Of a stretch of DNA of 39,487 bases, positions 7,551 through 15,446 are shown piece after piece (within the stretch, counting starts at the first letter, position 1; every line of letters starts with the position of its first letter). A program made the position numbers and the translations under genes. Below the pieces are notes generated by a model that made no database searches, was not told where the DNA came from, and worked only from the letters and a program-made list of their open reading frames with translations. The DNA is from an uncultured Lachnospiraceae bacterium (GTDB lineage: Bacteria; Bacillota; Clostridia; Lachnospirales; Lachnospiraceae). The DNA is taken from NCBI GenBank assembly GCA_910584325.1, contig CAJTZH010000014.1:1-39487 (forward strand), in the 5' to 3' direction.

Positions 7551-7585
7551 GAAAAAAGACGCGTACGGCAAATGCCATATGCGTC
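7551..7585 (-). terminator. Terminator of rpmB
   Basis: On the minus strand, GACGC-A-TATGGC pairs with GCCGTA-C-GCGTC around an ATTT loop, with one mismatch and one wobble pair, and is followed by TTTTTTC. It begins 16 bases after the rpmB stop. It may also stop plus-strand transcripts weakly. Confidence 0.85.
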
Positions 7586-7601
7586 CTGCAATCGTTTTTA
7601 A

Positions 7602-7787
7602 TTAAGCTCTCTCAACAGCGCCAGACCTTAAACAAGCTGTACAAACGTACATCTTTTTCGCACCGCCGTTTACTTTTACTTTAACGGACTTAACGTTTGG
7701 TTTCCACATTTTGTTTGATCTTCTATGAGAATGGCTCACCTTAATACCAAAATGAGCACCCTTGTCGCAAATTGCACACTTAGCCAT
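7602..7787 (-). CDS. rpmB: 50S ribosomal protein L28
   Basis: A 61-residue basic ribosomal protein with the L28 signature SHSHRRSNKMWKPNVKSVKV. It carries two Cys pairs, CAIC near the start and CTAC near the end, so it is the zinc-binding (C+) form. Start ATG 7787 follows AAGGAGGTG. It is a single-gene transcript on the minus strand with its own promoter and terminator, and is divergent from the Asp23-like gene. In Bacillus, rpmB is likewise divergent from the yloU-yloV pair, which supports the synteny. Confidence 0.96.
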   Translation of the reverse strand: MAKCAICDKGAHFGIKVSHSHRRSNKMWKPNVKSVKVKVNGGAKKMYVCTACLRSGAVERA

Positions 7788-7864
7788 CTACAGCACCTCC
7801 TTAAACAACGTGTTTCTTCACGTATGTAAATTACAAAAGTCTTTATAGACCCACAACATAAGAT

Positions 7865-7893
7865 ATTCTATCAGAAAATGTTTTTGAATGCAA
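7865..7893 (-). promoter_or_regulatory. rpmB promoter
   Basis: On the minus strand, TTGCAT and TAGAAT are separated by 17 bases, about 80 bases upstream of the start codon. The leader contains short self-complementary stretches (GTCTATAAAGAC and CGTG-AAGAAA-CACG), but I cannot assign a regulatory role to them. Confidence 0.65.
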
Positions 7894-7930
7894 GTAAAAT
7901 AGTAAAAAAATTTTTAAATTTAAAAAAATA

Positions 7931-7959
7931 TTTCCTTTTTATGGATAATAGGTTATAAT
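7931..7959 (+). promoter_or_regulatory. Promoter of the Asp23-fakA-recG operon
   Basis: A perfect TATAAT at 7954-7959 with a weak -35 (TTTCCT, 7931-7936) at 17 bases. It lies 45 bases before the Asp23-like start. Together with the rpmB promoter this makes the 217-base gap a divergent control region. Confidence 0.55.
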
Positions 7960-8004
7960 AGAGAGACTGTATTAGTCAGAAACAAAATCAAAAGGAGGAC
8001 AAAC

Positions 8005-8364
8005 ATGAAAGGAAAAATGTCAAATCCAATAGGCGATGTAATAATAGATAAAGCCGTTATTGCCAATTACGCAGGTCTTGCCGCAATCGAATGTTTCGGA
8101 ATTGTGGGTATGGCGGCGTTAAGCGTAAGGGACGGTATTGTGAAATTGTTAAAGAGAGACAGCATTACACGGGGCATTCAGGTGGCAATTGGCGCGGACA
8201 ATAAACTGACGATTGATTTTCATGTAATTATCTCATATGGCGTAAGCATTAAGACGGTTGCGGACAACCTGATTGAAAATGTGAAATATAAAGTTGAAGA
8301 ATATACGGGAATCGAGATTAAGAAAATTAATATATTTGTTGATGGCGTAAGAGTTATCGACTAA
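8005..8364 (+). CDS. Asp23/Gls24-family envelope stress protein (YloU-like)
   Basis: A 119-residue protein of the Asp23/Gls24 family, with the typical order GDVIIDKAVIANYAGLAAIE, an IVGMA segment, a basic patch, IDFHVIISYGVSIKTVADNL and the ending VNIxVDGVRVID-like strand. The family forms membrane-associated cytoplasmic assemblies linked to envelope homeostasis. AAAGGAGGAC precedes ATG 8005. It lies 11 bases upstream of fakA, as yloU precedes yloV in Bacillus, which suggests a link to phospholipid or envelope metabolism. Confidence 0.92.
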   Translation: MKGKMSNPIGDVIIDKAVIANYAGLAAIECFGIVGMAALSVRDGIVKLLKRDSITRGIQVAIGADNKLTIDFHVIISYGVSIKTVADNLIENVKYKVEEYTGIEIKKINIFVDGVRVID

Positions 8365-8375
8365 TTTAGGAGGAT

Positions 8376-10052
8376 ATGGAAGTGGCTGTTACAACAATAG
8401 ATGCGAAAATGCTGCAGAAGATGTTTTTAGCTGGAGCAAAAAATCTTGAAAACAACAAAGAATGGATAAATGAACTGAATGTGTTCCCGGTGCCTGACGG
8501 CGATACGGGCACGAATATGACGTTGACGATTCTTTCGGCTGCCAAGGAGGTTTCGGCAATCGAAAAACCGACTATGGCGGAACTTGCCAAAGCAATTTCG
8601 GGTGGTTCGCTGCGTGGTGCCAGAGGAAATTCCGGCGTTATCCTTTCACAGTTGTTCCGTGGTTTTACCCGTGAAATATCAAACTATGACGTCATTGATG
8701 CACCGATTCTTGCGGCTGCCGTTTCAAGAGCCGTTGATACGGCATACAAAGCGGTAATGAAACCGAAAGAAGGTACCATTCTTACGGTTGCAAAAGGCGC
8801 GGCAGAGAAAGCGCTGGAATTGTCAGCGCAGACAAATGATTTAGAAGAGATTATCCGAAAGACAATCGAACATGCGGAATATGTTCTGTCAAAGACACCG
8901 GATATGCTTCCTGTGTTAAAGCAGGCAGGTGTTGTCGATTCGGGCGGACAGGGACTTGTTATTGTATTAAAAGGCGCGTTTGACGCATTTCTCGGCAAAG
9001 AGATAGACTTTGAAATTGCTCCGAAGACGGCTGTAAGAACAGCGGATACGGACGCCGTACAGGAAGAGGCTGATATCAGGTTTGGTTACTGTACGGAGTT
9101 TATTGTGATGCTGGAGAAGACGTTTACGGAAAAGGACGAAGCGGCGTTTAAAGCGTATCTGGAATCTATCGGTGATTCCATCGTATGCGTTGCGGATGAA
9201 GAAATCGTCAAAATTCATGTCCACACAAATGACCCCGGTCTTGCAATTCAAAAAGGTCTTTCATACGGTTCCCTTACCAGCATGAAAATTGACAATATGC
9301 GGGAGGAACACCATGAGAAGGTCATTAAGGATGCTGAGAAACAGGCTGCGGCCGTTAAGGAACAGAAATCTGTGCAGCCAAAAGAACCAGAAAAGGAGTT
9401 TGGATTTATTTCTGTTTCCGCCGGAGAAGGTTTAAGCGAGATATTTAAAGGATTAGGCGTGGAGTATATTATTGAAGGCGGTCAGACGATGAATCCGAGT
9501 ACGGAGGATATGCTGGAAGCAATTGCGCAGGTGAATGCCAAAACGGTATTTATCCTGCCGAATAATTCCAATATTATTCTTGCGGCGACACAGGCGGCAA
9601 CCATTGAAGAGAAAAAGAACGTTGTTGTCGTTCCGACAAAGACTGTTCCGCAGGGTATTGCGGCGATGATTAATTTCGAGATGAATAAATCCTTAGAGGA
9701 TAATTTAAACGATATGAAGGCTGCGCTTTCGAATGTCAAGACCGGTCAGGTGACATATGCCGTGCGGGATACGGTGATTGACGATAAGGAAATCAAAGAA
9801 AACGATATTATGGGCATCGGCGACAAGACGATTCTTGCTGTAGGAAAAGATATTGCGGAGACGACGATTGAATTGATTGACCAGCTTGTGGATGAAGAAT
9901 CTGAATTTATCAGCATTTATTACGGAGCGGATGTGACGGAAGAAGACGCCGAGGCGCTGATGAGTCAGGTGGAAGAGACGTATCCTGATATTGAAATCGC
10001 ACTGGAGAAAGGTGCGCAGCCGATTTATTATTACATTATATCTGTAGAATAG
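8376..10052 (+). CDS. fakA: Fatty acid kinase catalytic subunit FakA (DAK/DegV-like)
   Basis: A 558-residue protein with an N-terminal DhaK-L-type ATP-binding domain (about 1-200): NVFPVPDGDTGTNM at about 29-42 coordinates Mg-ATP, GGSLRGARGNSGVILSQLFR at 70-91 is the glycine-rich loop, and GVVDSGGQGL lies near 186. A linker and a C-terminal DegV-like half follow. FakA phosphorylates fatty acids held by FakB proteins, feeding PlsX/PlsY phospholipid synthesis. No fakB is visible here. ATG 8376 follows AGGAGG. The recG gene starts 8 bases later; the fakA-recG order is common in Firmicutes. Confidence 0.92.
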   Translation: MEVAVTTIDAKMLQKMFLAGAKNLENNKEWINELNVFPVPDGDTGTNMTLTILSAAKEVSAIEKPTMAELAKAISGGSLRGARGNSGVILSQLFRGFTREISNYDVIDAPILAAAVSRAVDTAYKAVMKPKEGTILTVAKGAAEKALELSAQTNDLEEIIRKTIEHAEYVLSKTPDMLPVLKQAGVVDSGGQGLVIVLKGAFDAFLGKEIDFEIAPKTAVRTADTDAVQEEADIRFGYCTEFIVMLEKTFTEKDEAAFKAYLESIGDSIVCVADEEIVKIHVHTNDPGLAIQKGLSYGSLTSMKIDNMREEHHEKVIKDAEKQAAAVKEQKSVQPKEPEKEFGFISVSAGEGLSEIFKGLGVEYIIEGGQTMNPSTEDMLEAIAQVNAKTVFILPNNSNIILAATQAATIEEKKNVVVVPTKTVPQGIAAMINFEMNKSLEDNLNDMKAALSNVKTGQVTYAVRDTVIDDKEIKENDIMGIGDKTILAVGKDIAETTIELIDQLVDEESEFISIYYGADVTEEDAEALMSQVEETYPDIEIALEKGAQPIYYYIISVE

Positions 10053-10060
10053 GAGAGGTT

Positions 10061-12112
10061 ATGCTGATTACCCGGATTAAGGGAATAGGTGAAAAGAATC
10101 AGCAGTTACTGGGCAGGCTCGGAATTTTTCAGGTGGAAGATTTACTGGAATATTATCCGAGGACTTACGACATATTTGAGGAACCGGCACTCATAAAAGA
10201 CATTACACAGCCGGGAACTTACGCCGTGTACGGCGAGGTTTCCGGCAGCGTGGATGTGGTGAAGCGTGGAAGTCTTCAAATTGTATCCACGACCGTAAAG
10301 GACTATAACGCAGACCGGATAAAAATTTCCTGGTTTAATATGCCATTTCTTAAGACGACCCTGAAACGAGGCTTTCGCTTTGTATTCCGTGGTCGTATTG
10401 TTTTTAAACAGGGTGTGCTTATGATGGAACATCCGGCTTTGTACAAGCCGGCAGAGTATGAGCAAAAACTTAGGAACACTCCTATGCAGCCGGTGTACCG
10501 TCTGACGGCGGGAGTGACCAATAATCTTTTGGTCAAATCCGTAAAGCAGGCGCTTATGATGGTGGATATTTATCATGAATATATGCCGTTTGTCATCCGC
10601 CAGGAGTACAGACTGATGGATTATACGGAGGCCGTGAGGAAGGTACATTTTCCGCAAAGTCAGGAGGAATATATCCGTGCCCGCAAAAGAATTGTATTTG
10701 ATGAATTTCTTTTCTTTATTCTCGCATTACAACAGTTAAAAAATGAAAACAGTATGGCAGAGAATCCATACTGTATCAAAAATGATGTCAGAACGGATGA
10801 GTTTATCAAAATGCTTCCCTACGCGCTGACAAACGCGCAAAAGAAAGTCTGGGAGGAGATAAAGGGCGACCTTTCGGGGAAGAAACTGTCCAATAGGCTG
10901 ATTCAGGGCGACGTCGGGAGCGGCAAAACAATCATAGCGCTTCTTGCGTTGATGAATACCGTTTACGCAGGGTTTCAAGGGGCAATGATGGTGCCGACGG
11001 AGGTGCTCGCCAGACAGCAGTACGAGTCTTTTGTGGAGATGTTTCAGAAGCAGAATATCAATATTCGAGTGGGGCTGTTAATTGGTTCCCTGACGGCAAA
11101 GGAAAAGCGGGACGTATACGCGCGGCTTGAGAGTGGCGAAATACAGATACTTATTGGTACGAACGCGATTATCCAGGAAAAAGCCGTTTATAAAAATCTT
11201 GCGTTGGTGATTACCGATGAGCAGCACCGGTTTGGCGTGAATCAGAGAAAGGCGCTGGCGGACAAAGGAAAAACGCCGAATGTCATTGTTATGAGCGCAA
11301 CTCCGATACCGCGGACGCTTGCCATTATTTTGTACGGAGATTTGGATATTTCTGTGATAGACGAACTGCCGGCGGACAGGCTTCCTATTAAGAACTGTGT
11401 GGTAGACGAAAGTTTCCGCAAAAATGCTTATGATTTTATAGAAAAAGAAGTGAAAAAAGGCAGGCAGGCATACGTTATCTGCCCGATGGTAGAGGAAAGT
11501 GAGAATATGGAGGCGGAAAACGTCACCGATTACACGCAGACGCTGCGGGAGCGTTTTCCGGAATTTTGTATCGGCTGCCTTCACGGCAGAATGAAGGCGG
11601 AAGAAAAAAATACCGTGATGGCGGAGTTTGCAAGCGGTAAAATGAATGTTCTTGTCTCCACAACGGTAGTGGAAGTCGGGGTGAATGTGCCGAATGCAAC
11701 TGTGATGATGATTGAAAATGCGGAACGTTTCGGGCTGGCGCAGCTCCATCAGCTTCGCGGACGTGTGGGAAGAGGAAGTCACCAGTCTTACTGTATTATG
11801 ATGTCAGGCAGTACAAAGCCGGAGACAAAGAACCGGCTTGAGACCATGAACAAATCCAATGACGGATTTTTTATCGCGTCAGAAGATTTAAAGTCGAGAG
11901 GCCCCGGTGATTTGTTCGGTGTAAGGCAGAGCGGCGATTTTGATTTCGGTCTCGGTGATATCTTCAATGATGCTGCAGAACTAAAGAATGCGAGCGATTG
12001 CGCTCAAAAATTTATCAAAGGGACGTACCCGGTTTCCGAAAAAGAACAGAAGGCAATTTGGGAAAAAGTGGAAGAATATACGATAAAATGCTTGAATAAA
12101 TTAAATATTTAG
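10061..12112 (+). CDS. recG: ATP-dependent DNA helicase RecG
   Basis: A 683-residue superfamily 2 helicase of standard length that remodels stalled forks and Holliday junctions. Visible parts are the N-terminal wedge/OB region (about 60-150, with DRIKISWFNMPFLK), Walker A GDVGSGKT near residue 284, the DEQH box (ITDEQHRFGVNQR) near 386, MSATPIPRTLA near 411, and the C-terminal RecA-like lobe with STTVVEVGVNVPNA and QLRGRVGRG. The start has AGGAGAGG immediately upstream. It is third in the operon. Confidence 0.96.
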   Translation: MLITRIKGIGEKNQQLLGRLGIFQVEDLLEYYPRTYDIFEEPALIKDITQPGTYAVYGEVSGSVDVVKRGSLQIVSTTVKDYNADRIKISWFNMPFLKTTLKRGFRFVFRGRIVFKQGVLMMEHPALYKPAEYEQKLRNTPMQPVYRLTAGVTNNLLVKSVKQALMMVDIYHEYMPFVIRQEYRLMDYTEAVRKVHFPQSQEEYIRARKRIVFDEFLFFILALQQLKNENSMAENPYCIKNDVRTDEFIKMLPYALTNAQKKVWEEIKGDLSGKKLSNRLIQGDVGSGKTIIALLALMNTVYAGFQGAMMVPTEVLARQQYESFVEMFQKQNINIRVGLLIGSLTAKEKRDVYARLESGEIQILIGTNAIIQEKAVYKNLALVITDEQHRFGVNQRKALADKGKTPNVIVMSATPIPRTLAIILYGDLDISVIDELPADRLPIKNCVVDESFRKNAYDFIEKEVKKGRQAYVICPMVEESENMEAENVTDYTQTLRERFPEFCIGCLHGRMKAEEKNTVMAEFASGKMNVLVSTTVVEVGVNVPNATVMMIENAERFGLAQLHQLRGRVGRGSHQSYCIMMSGSTKPETKNRLETMNKSNDGFFIASEDLKSRGPGDLFGVRQSGDFDFGLGDIFNDAAELKNASDCAQKFIKGTYPVSEKEQKAIWEKVEEYTIKCLNKLNI

Positions 12113-12167
12113 TCTATGATAGGAAAAGAACAGCATTAAATAAACATTTAAGGATAAGGCAGAGAAC

Positions 12168-12794
12168 ATGAAACTGTATATAATTCGTCACGGGGAAACT
12201 GACTGGAACAAAGCGTTCCGATTGCAGGGACAAAGCGATATTCCGTTAAATGAATATGGAAAGGAACTTGCGTGGATTACATCGGACGCTTTAAAAAATA
12301 TAATGTTTCATGTAATTTATTCCAGTCCGCTGTGCAGGGCGTATGAGACGGCAGAGATTATGCGAAGAGACCGTCCGGTGGAGATTATTACTGACGGGCG
12401 TCTTAAAGAGATTTCATTTGGCGCGGACGAAGGGCGCAGTAAGGATGAGCTTGGAGAGCATTTTTCAAATTTTTTCTTTGCTCCCGATCAATATGTACCG
12501 TCCGAAGGCGGCGAGTCTTATGAAGACGTATGCAGGCGCGCGGCGGACTTTTTCATGGAACGGATTGAGCCTCTGAGAAGTACGGACAAGACAGTCCTGA
12601 TTGTAGCGCACGGAACATTGAATAAAGCACTGATGCTGCACATGAAAAAGATTGCCATTCGTGATATATGGAAGGGCGACTTCCAGAAAAACTGCTGTGT
12701 AAATTGCTATGAGCTTACCGAGGATACGGTTACGGTTATAGAAGAGGCAAAAATATACTATGACGGTGAGGCAACGGATTTTCTTGAAAAATAG
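12168..12794 (+). CDS. Histidine phosphatase family protein (phosphoglycerate mutase-like)
   Basis: A 208-residue enzyme of the branch-2 histidine phosphatase superfamily. The catalytic motif LYIIRHGETDWN is at residues 3-14, with the phosphohistidine at residue 9. RLQGQSDIPLNEYG follows, and the second catalytic His is in LIVAHGTLNKALM near 147. EISFGADEG near 84 provides the acid. The family includes phosphoglycerate mutase, alpha-ribazole phosphatase and broad phosphatases; no cobamide genes are near, so the substrate is open. It lies 55 bases after recG, in the same direction, probably within the operon. Confidence 0.88.
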   Translation: MKLYIIRHGETDWNKAFRLQGQSDIPLNEYGKELAWITSDALKNIMFHVIYSSPLCRAYETAEIMRRDRPVEIITDGRLKEISFGADEGRSKDELGEHFSNFFFAPDQYVPSEGGESYEDVCRRAADFFMERIEPLRSTDKTVLIVAHGTLNKALMLHMKKIAIRDIWKGDFQKNCCVNCYELTEDTVTVIEEAKIYYDGEATDFLEK

Positions 12795-12808
12795 GAACGG
12801 GTGAATCA

Positions 12809-13438
12809 ATGAGAGTAATTGCGGGAACGGCGCGAAGCCTGAAATTAAAAACGATAGAAGGTCTGGATACGAGACCGACGACGGACAGAATTAAAGAAAC
12901 GCTCTTTAATATGCTGCAGCCGGAAATTCACGGGGCTGTGATTCTTGATTTGTTTTCGGGGAGCGGCGCCATTGCCATTGAGGCGTTAAGCCGCGGCGCG
13001 AAAGAAGCTGTGCTTGTGGAAAATTCCAGAGCGGCGTGTGCCTGCATCCGTGAGAATCTGGCGCATACGCGTCTTTTTGATAAGGCGCTTGTCATGGAGT
13101 GTGACTGTGCGACGGCGGTCAACCGTCTTGCAGGGCACGAACCGTTTGACATTATTTTTATGGACCCGCCTTATGGAAAAGGATATGAAAAGATAATTTT
13201 GGAGAAACTTGCGGATTGTGATTTCGTAGACGAATATACGACGATTGTTTTTGAGACGGCACTTGCCACGGATATTGAATTTGTGGAGCAATTGGGATAT
13301 TCCCTGTTAAAGGTGAAGGAGTATAAAACAAATAAACATTTTTTTGTGAGTAAGACAGAGAAATTGCAAAGCAATTTCCTGTTAAGTAAGACAGAGAAAT
13401 TGCAAGACAGTTTCCTGTTAAATAAAAAGAGGGATTGA
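12809..13438 (+). CDS. rsmD: 16S rRNA (guanine966-N2)-methyltransferase RsmD
   Basis: A Rossmann-fold methyltransferase: SAM loop DLFSGSGAIAIEALSRGA at about residues 47-64, and catalytic DPPYGKGYE near 117-125. MRVIAGTARSLKLKT and TRPTTDRIKETLFN at the N-terminus are family hallmarks. It modifies G966 of 16S rRNA. The usual protein ends soon after the TNKHFFV strand, near residue 180. Here an extra segment of about 28 residues consists of two near-identical 12-residue units, because a tandem palindromic DNA repeat lies within the reading frame. The extension probably has no catalytic function. coaD begins 5 bases after the stop. Confidence 0.93.
   Translation: MRVIAGTARSLKLKTIEGLDTRPTTDRIKETLFNMLQPEIHGAVILDLFSGSGAIAIEALSRGAKEAVLVENSRAACACIRENLAHTRLFDKALVMECDCATAVNRLAGHEPFDIIFMDPPYGKGYEKIILEKLADCDFVDEYTTIVFETALATDIEFVEQLGYSLLKVKEYKTNKHFFVSKTEKLQSNFLLSKTEKLQDSFLLNKKRD
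13349..13420 (+). repeat. Tandem pair of palindromic repeats, family 1, inside rsmD
   Basis: Two 36-base units are joined directly. Unit A folds as ACAG-A-GAAATTGC, loop AAA, GCAATTTC-CTGT, an almost perfect 12-bp stem. Unit B has the same layout with CAGTTTC in the right arm and a G-U pair. They encode SKTEKLQSNFLL and SKTEKLQDSFLL at the RsmD C-terminus. Being a multiple of 3, the insertion keeps the frame. Confidence 0.85.
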
Positions 13439-13443
13439 GTCAT

Positions 13444-13941
13444 ATGAGAATTGCTGTTTACCCGGGAAGTTTTGACCCGGTGACAATGGGGCATCTGGAT
13501 ATAATCAACCGTTCCGCGCTGCTTGTGGACAAGCTGGTGGTGGGCGTTCTGAACAATAATTCAAAAACACCATTGTTTTCTGTGGGCGAACGTGTTAATA
13601 TGTTGAAAGAAGTTACCAAAAAAATACCAAATGTAGAAATTACGAGTTTTTCGGGACTTCTGGTGGATTTTGTGGATAGTCTGGATGCTAAAATCGTTAT
13701 CAGGGGACTGCGTGCGATTACGGATTTTGAATACGAATTACAGATGTCGCAGACCAACAGAATGCTGAACGGCTCAATTGATACCATTTTCTTAAATACC
13801 AACTTAAAGTATTCTTATTTAAGTTCCAGTATGGTGAAGGAAGTGGCACAGTACGGAGGGGATATCGGAGAGTTTGTGCCAGAACAGGTGATTGCAAAAG
13901 TTTATGAAAAGTATGGTATTAGTAAGGAGAGTATTTCATGA
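13444..13941 (+). CDS. coaD: Phosphopantetheine adenylyltransferase
   Basis: A 165-residue nucleotidyltransferase catalysing the fourth step of coenzyme A synthesis (4'-phosphopantetheine plus ATP to dephospho-CoA). The N-terminal YPGSFDPVTMGHLDII contains the T/HxGH-type ATP motif (here GHLD). RGLRAITDFEYELQM near 88-102 and the C-terminal YSYLSSSMVKEVAQYGGDI carry the S-S-x-x-[VI] nucleotide motif. I chose ATG 13444 over an in-frame TTG at 13435, because AGAGGG lies 10 bases upstream of the ATG and the family begins at this Met. The rsmD-coaD-ylbJ neighbourhood matches Bacillus ylbH-coaD-ylbJ. Confidence 0.95.
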   Translation: MRIAVYPGSFDPVTMGHLDIINRSALLVDKLVVGVLNNNSKTPLFSVGERVNMLKEVTKKIPNVEITSFSGLLVDFVDSLDAKIVIRGLRAITDFEYELQMSQTNRMLNGSIDTIFLNTNLKYSYLSSSMVKEVAQYGGDIGEFVPEQVIAKVYEKYGISKESIS

Positions 13942-14528
13942 GTAAGATTGACCAGATTATATCGGAAATAGAAGAGTATATTGAAGGGTGCAGTCCGTTT
14001 CCGCTTTCTTCCAGCAAGATTGTTGTGGTGAAAGAGGAACTGGAGGAGATGATAGGCGAACTTCGGTTAAAGACGCCTGACGAGATTAAGAAGTATCAGA
14101 AACTTCTTGCAAATAAAGACCAGATACTAAATGATGCCAATGAGCAGGCAAGAAGTATTATCGAGGCTGCGCAGATTCATACAAACGAGCTGGTGAACGA
14201 ACATGAGATTATGCAGCGGGCGTATGAGCAGGGTCAGCAGTATGTCGACCAGGCAAAGATAGAGGCGGAGAATATTTTGAACCGTGCCGTTGAGGACGCC
14301 AACACTATCCGTTTTAACGCAGTAAAATACACGGATGAGATGCTGGCGAAACTTCAGTTGATTATCGAGCATTCAGCACAGGCTAATACCAGCCGTTATG
14401 AGGCTTTAATGGGCGATTTGAATAAGACGCTAGAGGTCATTATCAGTAACCGTGAGGCGTTGAGACCACAGGAGCAGCAGCAGGCAGAGCCGGTTGGGGA
14501 AGATACATATAACGACAATATGCAGTAG
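13938..14528 (+). CDS. Coiled-coil protein, DivIVA/ATPase-B-like
   Basis: A 196-residue soluble protein dominated by a long coiled coil from about residue 50 to 160 (ILNDANEQARSIIEAAQIHT, QGQQYVDQAKIEAENILNRA). The repeated 'A-x-x-[IE]-[IL]-x-x-A' pattern is the one that makes related proteins score as V/F-type ATPase subunit B or DivIVA. No enzyme motif is seen. The C-terminus is Gln-rich and probably disordered. It overlaps coaD by 4 bases (ATGA). Its place beside coaD and ylbJ suggests a cell-division or envelope scaffold, which is inference. Confidence 0.8.
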   Translation: MSKIDQIISEIEEYIEGCSPFPLSSSKIVVVKEELEEMIGELRLKTPDEIKKYQKLLANKDQILNDANEQARSIIEAAQIHTNELVNEHEIMQRAYEQGQQYVDQAKIEAENILNRAVEDANTIRFNAVKYTDEMLAKLQLIIEHSAQANTSRYEALMGDLNKTLEVIISNREALRPQEQQQAEPVGEDTYNDNMQ

Positions 14529-14531
14529 CAT

Positions 14532-15401
14532 TTATAGTACATGTGCCAGGAGAAACCAGGTAATTCCGGTAAGGAATGCCAGCAGAACTTTTTGGCACAT
14601 GTATTTTTTTACGGAAAGTCCGCTTTGTCTGATGAAGCTCATTGACTGCATGGCGCAGGAGAGACCACCGAAGGCGTTCATCACCAGAACAAGCGGAAAC
14701 AACAGGGCGTACGGGAGTCCTGCCGAGGCAGCATAATGAATGCCGGTGGTTATTTCGCAGATGCCGACAAGTGTACATTTGAGCAGAATGGAATTTATCG
14801 GAATCATTGTAATAAAAGCCGCGATGATGGAGAACAAAATCATGTATACGCCAAGTTTTAACACATTTTCAATACTTTCCGTGACTGCCGCGTCGAAGAC
14901 TTCAAAGGACAGCTTACTGCCGGAAGAGGAAGCGCATACAAACGCTTTTTCTTTCCGCTGCATTGTAAGCGCGGCGAACGCAATGATAAGGACGGGTATG
15001 TATGTGGCTGCAAGGACTTTGTAAGGAAACGAGTCAATCCCCAGATTTGTCATCGAGATATAGGATATGACAAATGCGGGGCTTGAAATGTTGCAGCAGG
15101 TCAGGAGCAGATACGCCGTTTTTTTTGTAAGCCGTTTTTTTTGGTACATGGAGCAGGCAGCAAAAGCGCCCATAGGGAATCCGCAGAATATGCCGATGCC
15201 GAGAGCGTATGCAGCCGGATTTTTGATGGAGCTTCCGTATACATTCTGCAAAAGGTGTGATATAATCATAAATGGCAGGAGCGTGGGAACGATTACGTCA
15301 AACCATAGATTTAAACCGCTTAAAGCGCCGCTTAAAGCAGTTTGTGGATTGCAAACGAGAAGAACGATTATCAATAAAAGGAAGAGCAGTTTTTTATTCA
15401 T
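14532..15401 (-). CDS. ylbJ: Sporulation integral membrane protein YlbJ
   Basis: A 289-residue polytopic membrane protein with about eight hydrophobic segments, built from two nucleoside-transporter-type gate repeats. Typical segments are NLWFDVIVPTLLPFMIISHL, the FCGFPMGAFAAC Gly-Pro turn, CNISSPAFVISYI, and a C-terminal mirror repeat with MNAFGGLSCAMQSM. YlbJ is needed for normal spore formation in Bacillus. ATG 15401 has AGGTGA 8 bases upstream; an in-frame GTG 12 bases further up lies inside that site and is unlikely. It converges on the coiled-coil gene with only 3 bases between stops and no readable terminator. Confidence 0.87.
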   Translation of the reverse strand: MNKKLLFLLLIIVLLVCNPQTALSGALSGLNLWFDVIVPTLLPFMIISHLLQNVYGSSIKNPAAYALGIGIFCGFPMGAFAACSMYQKKRLTKKTAYLLLTCCNISSPAFVISYISMTNLGIDSFPYKVLAATYIPVLIIAFAALTMQRKEKAFVCASSSGSKLSFEVFDAAVTESIENVLKLGVYMILFSIIAAFITMIPINSILLKCTLVGICEITTGIHYAASAGLPYALLFPLVLVMNAFGGLSCAMQSMSFIRQSGLSVKKYMCQKVLLAFLTGITWFLLAHVL

Positions 15402-15446
15402 TATGAAAATCACCTGATTAAATATAATGTTGGGAGGCAGACAGAT

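Noticed and set aside
7324..7578. 84-codon minus-strand frame across the microprotein gene
   Set aside because: It has no ribosome-binding site and crosses the rpmB terminator region. The plus-strand microprotein has both a promoter and a ribosome-binding site.
11078..11782. 234-codon open frame on the minus strand inside recG
   Set aside because: It is antisense to the conserved helicase motifs, and the His/Arg-rich composition is what a reversed coding strand gives.
13349..13420. Tandem 36-base palindromes as a CRISPR array
   Set aside because: There are only two units joined without spacers, they are coding, and no cas gene is present.
14529..14531. A bidirectional terminator between the coiled-coil gene and ylbJ
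   Set aside because: The stops are 3 bases apart, and no stem with a T-run could be read around them.
14740..15417. Two plus-strand open frames across ylbJ
   Set aside because: The minus-strand frame encodes a coherent polytopic membrane protein in the expected Bacillus-like location; the plus frames do not.
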